A program made the position numbers and the translations under genes. The notes under the pieces are model-generated. The model made no database searches. It was not told the DNA's origin and saw nothing but the letters and a program-made list of their open reading frames with translations. Of a stretch of 64,000 bases of DNA, positions 7,710-16,047 are shown in pieces (position 1 is the first letter of the stretch; each line of letters begins with the position of its first letter). This stretch comes from Neolewinella marina. GTDB taxonomy: Bacteria; Bacteroidota; Bacteroidia; Chitinophagales; Saprospiraceae. Location of the stretch: assembly GCF_002631205.1 (NCBI RefSeq), contig NZ_PDLO01000001.1, positions 310,001 through 374,000 of the forward strand, given 5' to 3'.

Positions 7710-8342
7710 TCAGGGGTGTGATATTTTTCCCTCGCTACGCTCGGGTTGGGGGCTTTTCCGTCTGTCTTGCACGAAGTTCAGCAAATTCTTGATCATGAGT
7801 CTTCCGTGCTCGGTCATGATGCTTTCGGGGTGGAACTGTACGCCGAAGATGGGCAGTTCCCGGTGGCGCAGGGCCATGATGCCGCCGGCGTCGTCGGTGG
7901 CGGTCACTTCCAGCTCGGCGGGCAGGGTATCGGGGTCGATTACCCAGCTGTGGTAGCGGCCGGCGCGAAAGCGGTCCGGCACGTCCTGGAACAACACATC
8001 GTCGTCGGTCGGGCGGCGCAGCATATCCGTTTCCACCCCGTGGTGGACTTCCGCCAGGTTGTGGAGGGAGGCTCCGAAGGCTTCCCCGATGGCCTGGTGG
8101 CCAAGGCAGACGCCAAAGATGACCTTTTCGCCGGCGTAGCGGCGGATCAGCTCGGGCATGATGCCGGCATCGGCGGGTACGCCCGGTCCGGGGCTGAGCA
8201 CCACCAGGTCGTATTCGGCCACGGCCTCCAGGTTGATCTGGTCGTTGCGGTACACATCAATGGAGGTTCCGAGCTCCTCCTCGATGTAGTGGACCAGGTT
8301 ATAGGTGAAGGAATCGTAGTTGTCGAGAATGAGAACTTTCAT
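7710..8342 (-). CDS. trpG: Anthranilate synthase glutaminase component
   Basis: 210 residues, a class I glutamine amidotransferase. The oxyanion strand is SPGPGVP, the nucleophile Cys is in FGVCLGHQAIGEAFG, and the His-Glu pair is in QFHPESIMTEHG. It supplies ammonia to TrpE. The family core ends at about NLLNFV; the last 17 or so residues (QDRRKSPQPERSEGKISHP) are extra. Their PERSEG portion is translated from the CCCTCGCTACGCTCGGG palindromic repeat at 7729-7745, so a repeat insertion has replaced the original 3' end. It starts 23 bases after trpE. Confidence 0.96.
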   Translation of the reverse strand: MKVLILDNYDSFTYNLVHYIEEELGTSIDVYRNDQINLEAVAEYDLVVLSPGPGVPADAGIMPELIRRYAGEKVIFGVCLGHQAIGEAFGASLHNLAEVHHGVETDMLRRPTDDDVLFQDVPDRFRAGRYHSWVIDPDTLPAELEVTATDDAGGIMALRHRELPIFGVQFHPESIMTEHGRLMIKNLLNFVQDRRKSPQPERSEGKISHP

Positions 8343-8365
8343 GGTCGTTGGTTTGCGCCCCGTGG

Positions 8366-9805
8366 CTAGAAGCTGGCCGGTAGGGATTCCGCTTTGGTAA
8401 GGGCCTTGGTCAGGGCGCCGAGTTTGTTGTACACCTCCTGGGTTTCGCTCTCTTCGTCGCTGGCGGCTACCACCCCGGCGCCGGCCTGGTAGTACAGCAC
8501 GTTGTCCTGGCTGAAAAAGGAGCGGATGAGGATGGCCTGGTTCATTCCCCCGTCAAAGTCGATAAAGCCCAGCGCGCCGCCGTAGAAGCCCCGCTGCCGG
8601 TTCTCGTAGCGGTTGATCAACTCGATGGCGCGGTACTTTGGGGCTCCGCTCAGGGTGCCGGCCGGGAAGGTGTCGCCGAAGACGCGTACGGCCACGTCTT
8701 CCCGCTCCAGCTTGCCGTCCACGGTGCTCACCAGGTGAATGACGTGGCTGTAGTAATGCACCTGCCGCAGGCTGCGCACGGTCACGTCGCGGGTGTGGCG
8801 GCTCAGGTCGTTGCGGGCCAGGTCCACCAGCATCACATGCTCGGCGTTTTCCTTGGGGTCGGCCAGCAGCCGTTCGGTGGCTTCCCGGTCCCGCTCCGCA
8901 TCTCCGCTGCGCTTGTAGGTGCCGGCGATGGGGTTCAGGCGGGCCACCCCGTCGCGGATTACCATCTGGCTCTCCGGGCTGGAGCCCATGATGCGGTAGT
9001 CGCCGTAGTCGAAGTAGAACAGATAGGGGGAAGGGTTGATGCTGCGCAGGGCGCGGTACACCTGGAATTCATCCCCTTGGAAACCCTGCTGGAACTGCCG
9101 GCTCAGCACGATCTGGAACACGTCTCCGATGCGACAGTGGTGCTTGCCTTTAGCTACCAGGTTACGGAACTCGTCATCGGTCAGGTTGCTGCTTTCGTCT
9201 CCCACCGTCTGGAAGGGGTGCACCGTCCCCCCGCTGCGGATGGCCTTTTCTACCTCATCCAGGCGGCTTTCCTCCCCTTCGGGCAGGTTTTCCAGCAGGA
9301 GAAGCTCGTCGCGGTAGTGGTGGAAGACCAGCAGGAAGCGGTACAGGTGGTAGCGCAGGGCGGGCGCGCGCAGGTGCCGGGGATTGTCGAAGGAAAGCGT
9401 ATCGAAGTAAGCTACCCCTTCAAAGTTGGTGTGCCCGATCAGGCCGTTGAACTGCCGTACCAGGGGGGTGGTGTCCCCGTAATCCAGTGAGAAGGAGCCC
9501 AAAAAAGCGTGGAGGTCATCGCTCACGGTTTGGGTGTCGGTACACGGCACCTGCGTCTGCGCCTCCCCCACCCGGCCGCGCCGGATCACGCCCTCGTCCA
9601 CCTGGTAGGAAGCCAGGGTTTCCAGGCCCAGGATGCTGAAGTAGTGCTCGTTGTTCCGCGTTTCGTTGGATTCGAGCAGCACCGGGTCGGTAAAGCGGTC
9701 GCGCACCGCCAGATAGACGGAAACCGGCGTGAGCTGGTCGGCGGTAAGGCGGCGGGTAACCACCTTGATGTTCGTCGTCTGCTGGGTCGGAATGGTTGTT
9801 GTCAA
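8366..9805 (-). CDS. trpE: Anthranilate synthase component I
   Basis: 479 residues with the chorismate-binding fold: MGSSPESQMVIRDGVARLNP, GTYKRSGDAERD, LARNDLSR and FPAGTLSGAPKYRA are all present in order from about residue 270 to 400. It converts chorismate and ammonia to anthranilate with TrpG. No ATG fits the N-terminus. The start used is a TTG at 9803-9805, reading M-T-T-T-I-P-T-Q. Upstream lie a terminator-type hairpin and a Trp-rich leader peptide, so expression is probably set by attenuation. Confidence 0.95.
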   Translation of the reverse strand: MTTTIPTQQTTNIKVVTRRLTADQLTPVSVYLAVRDRFTDPVLLESNETRNNEHYFSILGLETLASYQVDEGVIRRGRVGEAQTQVPCTDTQTVSDDLHAFLGSFSLDYGDTTPLVRQFNGLIGHTNFEGVAYFDTLSFDNPRHLRAPALRYHLYRFLLVFHHYRDELLLLENLPEGEESRLDEVEKAIRSGGTVHPFQTVGDESSNLTDDEFRNLVAKGKHHCRIGDVFQIVLSRQFQQGFQGDEFQVYRALRSINPSPYLFYFDYGDYRIMGSSPESQMVIRDGVARLNPIAGTYKRSGDAERDREATERLLADPKENAEHVMLVDLARNDLSRHTRDVTVRSLRQVHYYSHVIHLVSTVDGKLEREDVAVRVFGDTFPAGTLSGAPKYRAIELINRYENRQRGFYGGALGFIDFDGGMNQAILIRSFFSQDNVLYYQAGAGVVAASDEESETQEVYNKLGALTKALTKAESLPASF

Positions 9806-9846
9806 AGCGGGATAAGATTGGGACGGAACGCCGGAGAACCAACAAG

Positions 9847-9877
9847 AAAGGCCCGCCGGAGCATCCGACGGGCCTTT
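9847..9877 (-). terminator. trp attenuator terminator hairpin
   Basis: Arms AAAGGCCCGCCGG (9847-9859) and CCGACGGGCCTTT (9865-9877) pair over 13 bp with one G-U, with a 5-nt loop. On the minus strand the hairpin is followed by CTTGTTGGTT, a modest U-rich tail. It lies between trpL and trpE. The minus-strand segment GCCCTTT (9891-9897) could pair with its 5' arm as an antiterminator; that pairing is inferred. Confidence 0.8.
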
Positions 9878-9907
9878 AGATTTTTGTGCAAAAGGGCTAC
9901 CGCGTGC

Positions 9908-9958
9908 TCAGTGTCGAGTACGTGAAAGCCACCACCAGTTGTTGGTATTGTTCTGCAT
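9908..9958 (-). CDS. trpL: trp operon leader peptide
   Basis: A 16-codon minus-strand frame encodes MQNNTNNWWWLSRTRH, ATG at 9956-9958 and TGA at 9908-9910. Three consecutive UGG codons in a 16-residue peptide, directly upstream of a terminator hairpin and trpE, are the signature of ribosome-mediated attenuation. When charged tRNA-Trp is scarce the ribosome stalls at the Trp codons and the terminator is not formed. A TACCTTAG box (9963-9970) lies 4 bases upstream of the ATG, so the mRNA may be nearly leaderless. The codons just before WWW (ACCAACAA) can pair with TTGTTGGT just after the hairpin. Confidence 0.88.
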   Translation of the reverse strand: MQNNTNNWWWLSRTRH

Positions 9959-9962
9959 GACG

Positions 9963-9970
9963 CTAAGGTA
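9963..9970 (-). promoter_or_regulatory. -7 promoter box for the trp operon
   Basis: TACCTTAG on the minus strand, one base from the TAnnTTTG consensus. It is followed by CGTC and the trpL ATG. Confidence 0.55.
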
Positions 9971-10082
9971 AAAAAGATTTTGGTTTCCGGCCGCAGCTTC
10001 CGTTCGACTTGGCCGACTATTTACGAAGCCCAACCCCTGGCTGATGCGCCCCACCCTGCCCGTGGGACCGTAGTAAAACCAT

Positions 10083-10090
10083 TACCTTGG
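10083..10090 (+). promoter_or_regulatory. Putative -7 promoter box for the reductase gene
   Basis: TACCTTGG, one base from TAnnTTTG, lies 63 bases upstream of the ATG at 10154. Its position argues that the longer open frame beginning at 9980 is not the true start. Confidence 0.45.
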
Positions 10091-10153
10091 AAGGAGCGGC
10101 GACCGGCAAACCCGGCATTTCCCCGCCCGCTCAGATTTCGAAAGCACAATTTC

Positions 10154-11230
10154 ATGACGGACTTCATACTCTACGGCGCCTACGGATATACCGGTCGGCT
10201 CATAACCCGCACCGCCGCGGAATACGGCCTGCGCCCCCTGCTCAGTGGCCGGAACCCGGAGAAGCTCCAGGCCATGTCGGCGGAGTTTGGCTACCCCTAC
10301 CGGGCCGTAGACCTGGAAGACCGCGAGGGGCTGCACGACCTGCTGTCGGCCAACGCCGTGGTGCTCCACGCCGCCGGTCCCTTCGCCGAAACCGGCCGCC
10401 CCATGATGGACGCCTGTATCGCTACCGGTACCCACTACCTCGACATCACCGGAGAAATCCCCGTTTTCTCCCTCGCCGCCCGCCTGGGCCCAGCGGCGGA
10501 ACGGGCGGGGGTGATGCTCATGCCCGGTACCGGCTTTGACGTGGTGCCCACCGACTGTATGGCTGCTTTCCTGAAGGACCAACTGCCGGAAGCCACCGAA
10601 CTCGTGCTGGCCTTCGCCTGGAAGGGGGGAATGGTGAGCCAGGGAACCGCCAGAACCATGCTGGCCGGACTCGGGAGCGGGGGGGCCATCCGCGAGCACG
10701 GGGCCATCAAGCCCGTGAAGGCCGCCCACGAAGTACGCACCTTCCCCTTCACGGCCGAAGTTCCCCTGCGGGCCGTCACCATCCCCTGGGGAGACGTATT
10801 TACCGCCTACTTCACCACCGGCATCCCGAACATCAAGACCTTCTTCGCCGCCCCACCCGCCCAGATCAGGATGATGGAACGCAGCAACTGGCTGGGCCCC
10901 GCACTCCGGCTCGGCATCGTAAAGAAGCTCCTGGCCAAAAAGATCGACGCCCAGCCCGCCGGGCCCGATGACCGCCAGCGGGCCGCAGCCGAGTCCTATA
11001 TATACGGTGAAGTGAAGGACGTAAGCGGCAAGGTGGTCGCCGCCCGTATGCGCACCCCCGAAGGGTATACCCTTACGGCCCACAGCAGCCTGCGGATCGT
11101 AGCGCGGGTACTGGACGGTGAAGTAGAGCCGGGCTACCGCACGCCCGCTGGACTTTACGGGGCCGACCTCGTGCTGGAACTCGATGGAGTGGAACGCAGC
11201 CTCGTCGACCGTAAGACTACCTTAACGTAG
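10154..11230 (+). CDS. Saccharopine dehydrogenase-like / trans-acting enoyl reductase family protein
   Basis: 358 residues. The N-terminus has a Rossmann motif (FILYGAYGYTGRLITR) typical of the saccharopine dehydrogenase NADP-binding family and the trans-acting enoyl reductase subgroup. AAGPFAETGRPMMDACIATG and GTGFDVVPTDCMA follow. Substrate is unknown; related proteins reduce lipid or polyketide intermediates, but nothing nearby supports this. The open frame extends upstream to 9980, but the ATG at 10154 gives the correct family N-terminus. It is not similar in detail to the CANSDH-like gene at 2.4 kb apart from the fold. Confidence 0.85.
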   Translation: MTDFILYGAYGYTGRLITRTAAEYGLRPLLSGRNPEKLQAMSAEFGYPYRAVDLEDREGLHDLLSANAVVLHAAGPFAETGRPMMDACIATGTHYLDITGEIPVFSLAARLGPAAERAGVMLMPGTGFDVVPTDCMAAFLKDQLPEATELVLAFAWKGGMVSQGTARTMLAGLGSGGAIREHGAIKPVKAAHEVRTFPFTAEVPLRAVTIPWGDVFTAYFTTGIPNIKTFFAAPPAQIRMMERSNWLGPALRLGIVKKLLAKKIDAQPAGPDDRQRAAAESYIYGEVKDVSGKVVAARMRTPEGYTLTAHSSLRIVARVLDGEVEPGYRTPAGLYGADLVLELDGVERSLVDRKTTLT

Positions 11231-11282
11231 TATCCTGCATCTACTGGGCTCCACCAGGCGTTCTAGCCTAAAGCCCACTCCT

Positions 11283-12017
11283 ATGACCCGCCTCCTGCTT
11301 TGTTTTGTTGCCCTATGCTTCCTCACCGCCCCCGCCGCCGCCCAGATTGGTAACCTGGGTAAACTGGCCGACAAGGCCCAGGGCGTGCTCAGCGGGAACA
11401 CCCCCCTGAGCCAGGAAGAAGTGGGCACCGCCCTGAAGCAGGCGCTGGACCAGGGGGTTGGACAGGCCGTGACCAAACTTTCGGCCGAAGACGGATACCT
11501 GCAAAGCCCCTACAAGATCCTACTGCCGCCGGAAGCCCAGTCCATCATCAGCCGGGTGAGCGCCCTGCCCGGTTTCGGCAATGTGGAACAGGACCTCACC
11601 ACCCGCATTAACCGGGCCGCTGAACTGGCCGCCCGGGAAGCCGGCCCTATTTTTGTCGACGCCATCAAGGGGCTCACCTTCCAGGACGCCCTGAACCTGC
11701 TGATGGGAGAAAACGACGCCGCCACCCGCTACCTGGAGTCCAATACTTCGCTGGCCCTAACCGGCAAATTCCAGCCCGTCATCCGCACGGCGCTGGACGA
11801 AGTGAACGCCACCGAAATCTGGCGCAACGTGGTCACGGCCTACAACAAAATTCCCCTGGTGAAAAAAACCGAACCCGAACTGGACGTTTACGTTACCGAC
11901 CGGGCACTGGCCGGAATGTTCGGTTTGATCGAGGTTAAGGAAACAGAATTGCGTCAAAACCCCGCCCTGCGTAATACGGAACTGCTGCGCAAGGTTTTTG
12001 CCCGCCAGGATAAATAG
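11283..12017 (+). CDS. DUF4197 family secreted protein
   Basis: 244 residues with a clear signal peptide (LLLCFVALCFLTAPAAAQ, cleavage near 21). The mature protein has the DUF4197 pattern: ALKQALDQGVGQAVTKLS, SPYKILLPPEAQSI, then DAIKGLTFQDALNLLMGENDAAT and a C-terminal YVTDRALAGMFGLIEVKE. Function of this family is unknown; the protein is helical and probably periplasmic. It is 52 bases after the reductase gene and 133 before the TonB receptor. Confidence 0.88.
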   Translation: MTRLLLCFVALCFLTAPAAAQIGNLGKLADKAQGVLSGNTPLSQEEVGTALKQALDQGVGQAVTKLSAEDGYLQSPYKILLPPEAQSIISRVSALPGFGNVEQDLTTRINRAAELAAREAGPIFVDAIKGLTFQDALNLLMGENDAATRYLESNTSLALTGKFQPVIRTALDEVNATEIWRNVVTAYNKIPLVKKTEPELDVYVTDRALAGMFGLIEVKETELRQNPALRNTELLRKVFARQDK

Positions 12018-12050
12018 CGGCCCGCCCCTCAACATGGGGCAAACTGGAAA

Positions 12051-12068
12051 GGTTAACATTAGGTTAAC
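12051..12068 (+). promoter_or_regulatory. GGTTAAC direct repeat upstream of the TonB receptor promoter
   Basis: GGTTAAC occurs at 12051-12057 and 12062-12068, an 11-bp period, ahead of a GACCTTTG sequence (12090-12097) that resembles the -7 box. One helical turn between copies suits a regulator binding one face of DNA; this is inference. Confidence 0.4.
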
Positions 12069-12150
12069 GTGAACGTCGGAAAAGGTATAGACCTTTGCGG
12101 CAAATTACGCCGGTGCAGGCCGGAACCTAATCAACCAAATCTTTCTTAGT

Positions 12151-15100
12151 ATGAGGTTTTTTACCGCATCTCTCACCGTCCTACTGGTGACGCTGCTATC
12201 TTTTAGCGCGGCCGCCCAGGGGGTGACCACATCTTCCATTTTCGGACAGCTGACGGACGCCAGCACCGGTGACCCCCTGATCGGGGCTACCGTTCAGGCC
12301 ACCCACACTCCCTCGGGTACTACCTACGGCAACGTCACGGACGAAAAAGGATTCTTTCGTCTGCCCGGCCTGCGTGTAGGCGGCCCCTACACCATCTCGG
12401 CCACCTACATCGGCTACGACCCCGTCATCCAGGACGAGGTATTCCTCCAGCTGGGCCAGTCCTTCAACTTCAGCCGCGCGCTGGGTGAAGGTGGCGTCAA
12501 CCTCGGGGAAGTTACCGTTACCGCCATCCGCTCCGACGTATTCGACGGCAAGCGTACCGGCCAGGAAACCACGATCAGCGAGGAGCAGATCGACGCCCTG
12601 CCTACCGTTAACCGGAACATTGCCGACTACGCCCGCCTCAACCCGCTGGCCAAGATCGAGGAAGGCGACGGCTTCGCCATCCAGATCGCCGGTCAGAACA
12701 ACCGCTTCAACAGCATCTACATCGACGGTGCCGTGAACAACGACGCCTTCGGTCTTTCCGGTTCGGGCACCAACGGCGGCCAGACGGGTGTATCGCCCAT
12801 CTCCATCGACGCCGTTGAGCAGTTCACCGTTGCCGTGGCTCCCTTCGACGTACGCCAGAGCGGCTTCGCCGGCGGTTCCATCAGCGCCGTAACCCGCTCG
12901 GGAACCAACAACCTGGAAGGCTCGGCCTATTACTTCTTCCGCAACGAGAACCTGACCCGTGAGGGCGGATTCACCAACGAGGAAGGATTTGAATTTGACC
13001 CCATTGCCGAGTTTTCGGCCAAGACCTACGGTGCCCGCCTCGGTGGCCCCATCGTCAAGGACAAGGTGTTCTTCTTCGTCAACGCTGAACTCCAGCGCGA
13101 CGAGACCCCCCAACCCTTCTCCATTGCCAACTACCAGGGTGCCAGCAGCGCCAGCGAGCTGGAAGGCCTGAGCAACTTCGTTCAGAACACCTACGGATAC
13201 AACCCCGGCAGCTACGACAACAACACCGCCTTCCTGAACAGCGACAAGCTGCTCGGCAAGCTCGACTTCAACCTGAGCAACGTTCACAAGCTCTCCGTAC
13301 GTCACTCCTACGTCCACGCAGAGAACCTGGAAGCCCGTGGCTCCGGCAGCCGCAGCATCAACTTCCTGAACGGCTCGGAGTACTTCATCTCCAAGACCAA
13401 CAGCTCGGCCGTAGAACTGAACAGCCTGTTCAACAACTCGGCCAACAACATCACCATCGGCTTCACCACCGTCCGCGACGACCGCGACCCCTTCGGTCCC
13501 GACTTCCCCACCGTGCGGCTGCAGGACGGCGACAACGGCCGGATCGAACTCGGTGCCGACCGCTTCTCTACCGCCAACCTGCTGGACCAGGACATCCTGA
13601 CCATCAAGAACGACTACAGCATCTACGCCGGACGCCACAACATCCTGATCGGTGCCAACTTCGAATTCTTCAAGGCGGGCAACCTCTTCGTCCGCGAGAA
13701 CTTCGGTTCCTACCAGTACTTCGACAACGACAGCCTGACCGGCGTCCAGCAGTTCATGATGGGCATGCCCTCCAGCCAGTTCGACCGCAGCTACAGCCAG
13801 GTGGATAACGTGACCGGCGACGAAAGCGCCGCCATCTCCACCATCAAGCAGTCGCTGATCGGCTTCTACGTTCAGGACGAATTCCAGGTCAACGACCAGC
13901 TCCGCCTCACCGGTGGCCTGCGCATCGACGTTCCCCTGTGGCCCAACGACGTTCCCGAAAACCAGCAGTTCAACGAGGAGACCATCCCCCTGCTGGAAGG
14001 TGCCGGATATGACCTCCAGGGTGCCCGCACCGGACAGTTCATCAAGTCCAGCATCCTCTTCAGCCCCCGCCTGGGCTTCAACTACGACGTACTGGGCAAC
14101 CAGACCCTGCAGCTCCGCGGTGGTATCGGCATCTTCACCAGCCGCATCCCGCTGGTATGGCCCGGTGGCGCCTACAACAACTACGGCTTCAACATCGGCG
14201 GTGTGCGCCTGCGCAACGAGGTGGTATTCAACCCCGACGTCAACAGCCAGCCTCCCGGTGACATCGACTTGTCCAACCCCGCCCCCTCGGGTCAGATCGA
14301 CCTCTTCGCCGAGAACTTCAAGCTGCCCCAGACCACCAAGGTCAACCTGGCAGTCGACTACCAGCTCCCCCACAACTTCATCCTGACCCTGGAAGGTCTG
14401 TACACCAAGTTCAACAACTACGTTCGCTACCAGAGCCTGAACCTGGACCCCTCCAACATCGCCCGGATGACCGGTTCGCCCGACAACCGCGTGTACTACA
14501 CCAGCTCCAGCGCCCTGGACCGCACCTACACCGGTATCTACCTCGGCACCAACACCGACAAGGGATACAGCTGGAACTTCAGCGCCGTGCTGCAGAAGCC
14601 CTTCACCAACGGATTCGTTGGTACCCTGGGCTACTCCTACGGCGACAGCTACAGTCTCTTCGACGGCACCTCGAGCCAGAACTCCTCGCAGTGGCGTGGA
14701 TACTACAACCCCGAGGGTCGTAACAACGAAGGCCCCGTTCAGCGTTCCGCCTTCGCCGCCGGTCACCGTGTCTTCAGCTCGGCTACCTACATCTACGAAG
14801 GCATCAAGAACACCAAGCAGACCTTCTCGGTGTTCATGAACGGCGACGTACGCGGTGCTTACACCTACGTAGTCGGCGCTTCCAACCGGAACTTCGTCAA
14901 CGACTTCGGCTTCGACTTCAACGAAGTAGCCTACATCCCCGCCAGCGCCAGTGAGATCAACCTGGTGGAAGACCGCAACGGCAACTCCCCCTCCGAGCAG
15001 TACGCCGCCCTCGATGCCTTCATCGAGTCCGATCCCTATCTGAGCGAGAACCGTGGACAGTACGCCGAGCGGAACAGCAACTGGTCGCCCTTCAAGACGA

Positions 15101-15423
15101 TCTTCGACGCCCGCTTCCTGCAGGACTTCTACATCGAAACCGGCAAGGGCCACCGCAACACCCTGCAGTTCTCCCTGGACGTTTTCAACCTCAACAACCT
15201 CCTCAACAAGGAGTGGGGTCAGATCAACAGCCTCGGCTTCGGTACCTACTCACTGGTTAACCTCGAAGACCTTTCCGACGACGGCGTCCCCACCTACACC
15301 GTCAACCGCGAGATCCTGGACGGCGCGCAGCCCGATGAGATCTTCAACGACAACCTGGACGACTCCGGCCTCCGCAGCAGCCGCTGGACCATGCAGCTCG
15401 GCGTTCGCTACATCTTCAAGTAA
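12151..15423 (+). CDS. TonB-dependent receptor, Oar-like
   Basis: 1090 residues. A signal peptide (1-22) is followed by a carboxypeptidase-regulatory-like beta-sandwich (about 28-110: IFGQLTDASTGDPLIGATV, YIGYDPV). The TonB plug (about 120-245) includes FAGGSISAVTRSGTNNLEGS, typical of Oar-type receptors, and a long outer-membrane beta-barrel ends in an aromatic-basic C-terminus (LGVRYIFK). It takes up or exports an unknown ligand across the outer membrane. No SusD gene follows, so it is not a classic SusCD pair. Codon use is strongly biased to C-ending codons (AAC, TTC, GAC, TAC), which suggests high expression. A very strong terminator follows. Confidence 0.93.
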   Translation: MRFFTASLTVLLVTLLSFSAAAQGVTTSSIFGQLTDASTGDPLIGATVQATHTPSGTTYGNVTDEKGFFRLPGLRVGGPYTISATYIGYDPVIQDEVFLQLGQSFNFSRALGEGGVNLGEVTVTAIRSDVFDGKRTGQETTISEEQIDALPTVNRNIADYARLNPLAKIEEGDGFAIQIAGQNNRFNSIYIDGAVNNDAFGLSGSGTNGGQTGVSPISIDAVEQFTVAVAPFDVRQSGFAGGSISAVTRSGTNNLEGSAYYFFRNENLTREGGFTNEEGFEFDPIAEFSAKTYGARLGGPIVKDKVFFFVNAELQRDETPQPFSIANYQGASSASELEGLSNFVQNTYGYNPGSYDNNTAFLNSDKLLGKLDFNLSNVHKLSVRHSYVHAENLEARGSGSRSINFLNGSEYFISKTNSSAVELNSLFNNSANNITIGFTTVRDDRDPFGPDFPTVRLQDGDNGRIELGADRFSTANLLDQDILTIKNDYSIYAGRHNILIGANFEFFKAGNLFVRENFGSYQYFDNDSLTGVQQFMMGMPSSQFDRSYSQVDNVTGDESAAISTIKQSLIGFYVQDEFQVNDQLRLTGGLRIDVPLWPNDVPENQQFNEETIPLLEGAGYDLQGARTGQFIKSSILFSPRLGFNYDVLGNQTLQLRGGIGIFTSRIPLVWPGGAYNNYGFNIGGVRLRNEVVFNPDVNSQPPGDIDLSNPAPSGQIDLFAENFKLPQTTKVNLAVDYQLPHNFILTLEGLYTKFNNYVRYQSLNLDPSNIARMTGSPDNRVYYTSSSALDRTYTGIYLGTNTDKGYSWNFSAVLQKPFTNGFVGTLGYSYGDSYSLFDGTSSQNSSQWRGYYNPEGRNNEGPVQRSAFAAGHRVFSSATYIYEGIKNTKQTFSVFMNGDVRGAYTYVVGASNRNFVNDFGFDFNEVAYIPASASEINLVEDRNGNSPSEQYAALDAFIESDPYLSENRGQYAERNSNWSPFKTIFDARFLQDFYIETGKGHRNTLQFSLDVFNLNNLLNKEWGQINSLGFGTYSLVNLEDLSDDGVPTYTVNREILDGAQPDEIFNDNLDDSGLRSSRWTMQLGVRYIFK

Positions 15424-15454
15424 ACCCGGGCGCTAATCCCGACTGGTTTTCCGG

Positions 15455-15488
15455 AACCCCCGATCAGCTTGCTGATCGGGGGTTTTTT
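15455..15488 (+). terminator. Strong terminator after the TonB receptor
   Basis: AACCCCCGATCAGC (15455-15468) and GCTGATCGGGGGTT (15471-15484) are perfectly complementary over 14 bp with a TT centre, then T at 15483-15488. Confidence 0.95.
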
Positions 15489-15540
15489 CGTGCCCGGAAG
15501 TAGCTACCCCCGGGGAAAACAGCTCATTTTTCAGAACATA

Positions 15541-15554
15541 TACCCCTTTGGGTA
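15541..15554 (+). promoter_or_regulatory. Inverted repeat upstream of the stress cassette
   Basis: TACCC-CTTT-GGGTA is a 5-bp inverted repeat directly upstream (14 bases) of the first DUF2382 gene, flanked on both sides by ACATATA. It may be an operator or a degenerate promoter. Confidence 0.35.
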
Positions 15555-15567
15555 ACATATATAAGTG

Positions 15568-16002
15568 ATGACGGACGACGATGAAAGGCACGAAAAAGAG
15601 GGGATCAACAAGTATGTAACCCCAGACGAAACCACCGTTCCGGTGGTCGAAGAGCGACTCCGTATTTCCAGCCAGCCGACCGTCACCGGTGAAGTCCGTG
15701 TAGAGAAGCGGGTAGCCACCGAAACCGTGGAGGTCCCACTGACCACCATCGAAACCACCTACCGGGAACAGCGCATTCCGGCCAACCGCGTGGTGGACCA
15801 AATGCCCCGGGTACGCTTCGAAGGCGAAAACCTCATCATTCCCGTCGTCCGGGAAGAGGAAGTCGTCACGAAACGCTTGGTGCTCGTGGAAGAAATCCAC
15901 CTTACACCGCACAGGGAGGTCACGGAACGAAAAGAGTCCGTACCCCTGCGCTCGGAAAAAGTAACCATCTCTCGTGAAAAACCGGGGTCCGCACCGGCTT
16001 GA
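15568..16002 (+). CDS. DUF2382 (YsnF/AvaK) protein
   Basis: 144 residues from the ATG at 15568 (a GTG immediately precedes it). Almost the whole protein is a DUF2382-type domain: repeated strands such as VPVVEERLRISS, EVRVEKRVATETVEVPL, LIIPVVREEEVVTKRLVLVEE and an R-V-T-E-R-K-E segment. This domain is found in bacterial stress proteins, often fused to a PRC-barrel, and its biochemical role is unknown. First gene of a four-gene cassette; 45 bases separate it from the next. Confidence 0.85.
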   Translation: MTDDDERHEKEGINKYVTPDETTVPVVEERLRISSQPTVTGEVRVEKRVATETVEVPLTTIETTYREQRIPANRVVDQMPRVRFEGENLIIPVVREEEVVTKRLVLVEEIHLTPHREVTERKESVPLRSEKVTISREKPGSAPA

Positions 16003-16047
16003 GCCGGGACCCTACCCTATTCATTTCCTAACCCAAAATTCATTTGT

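Noticed and set aside
12196-15153. A 985-codon open frame antisense to the TonB receptor
   Set aside because: It is a shadow of strong codon bias (C-ending codons) in the receptor gene; the translation is Val/Gly/Glu-rich with no domain, signal peptide or start context.
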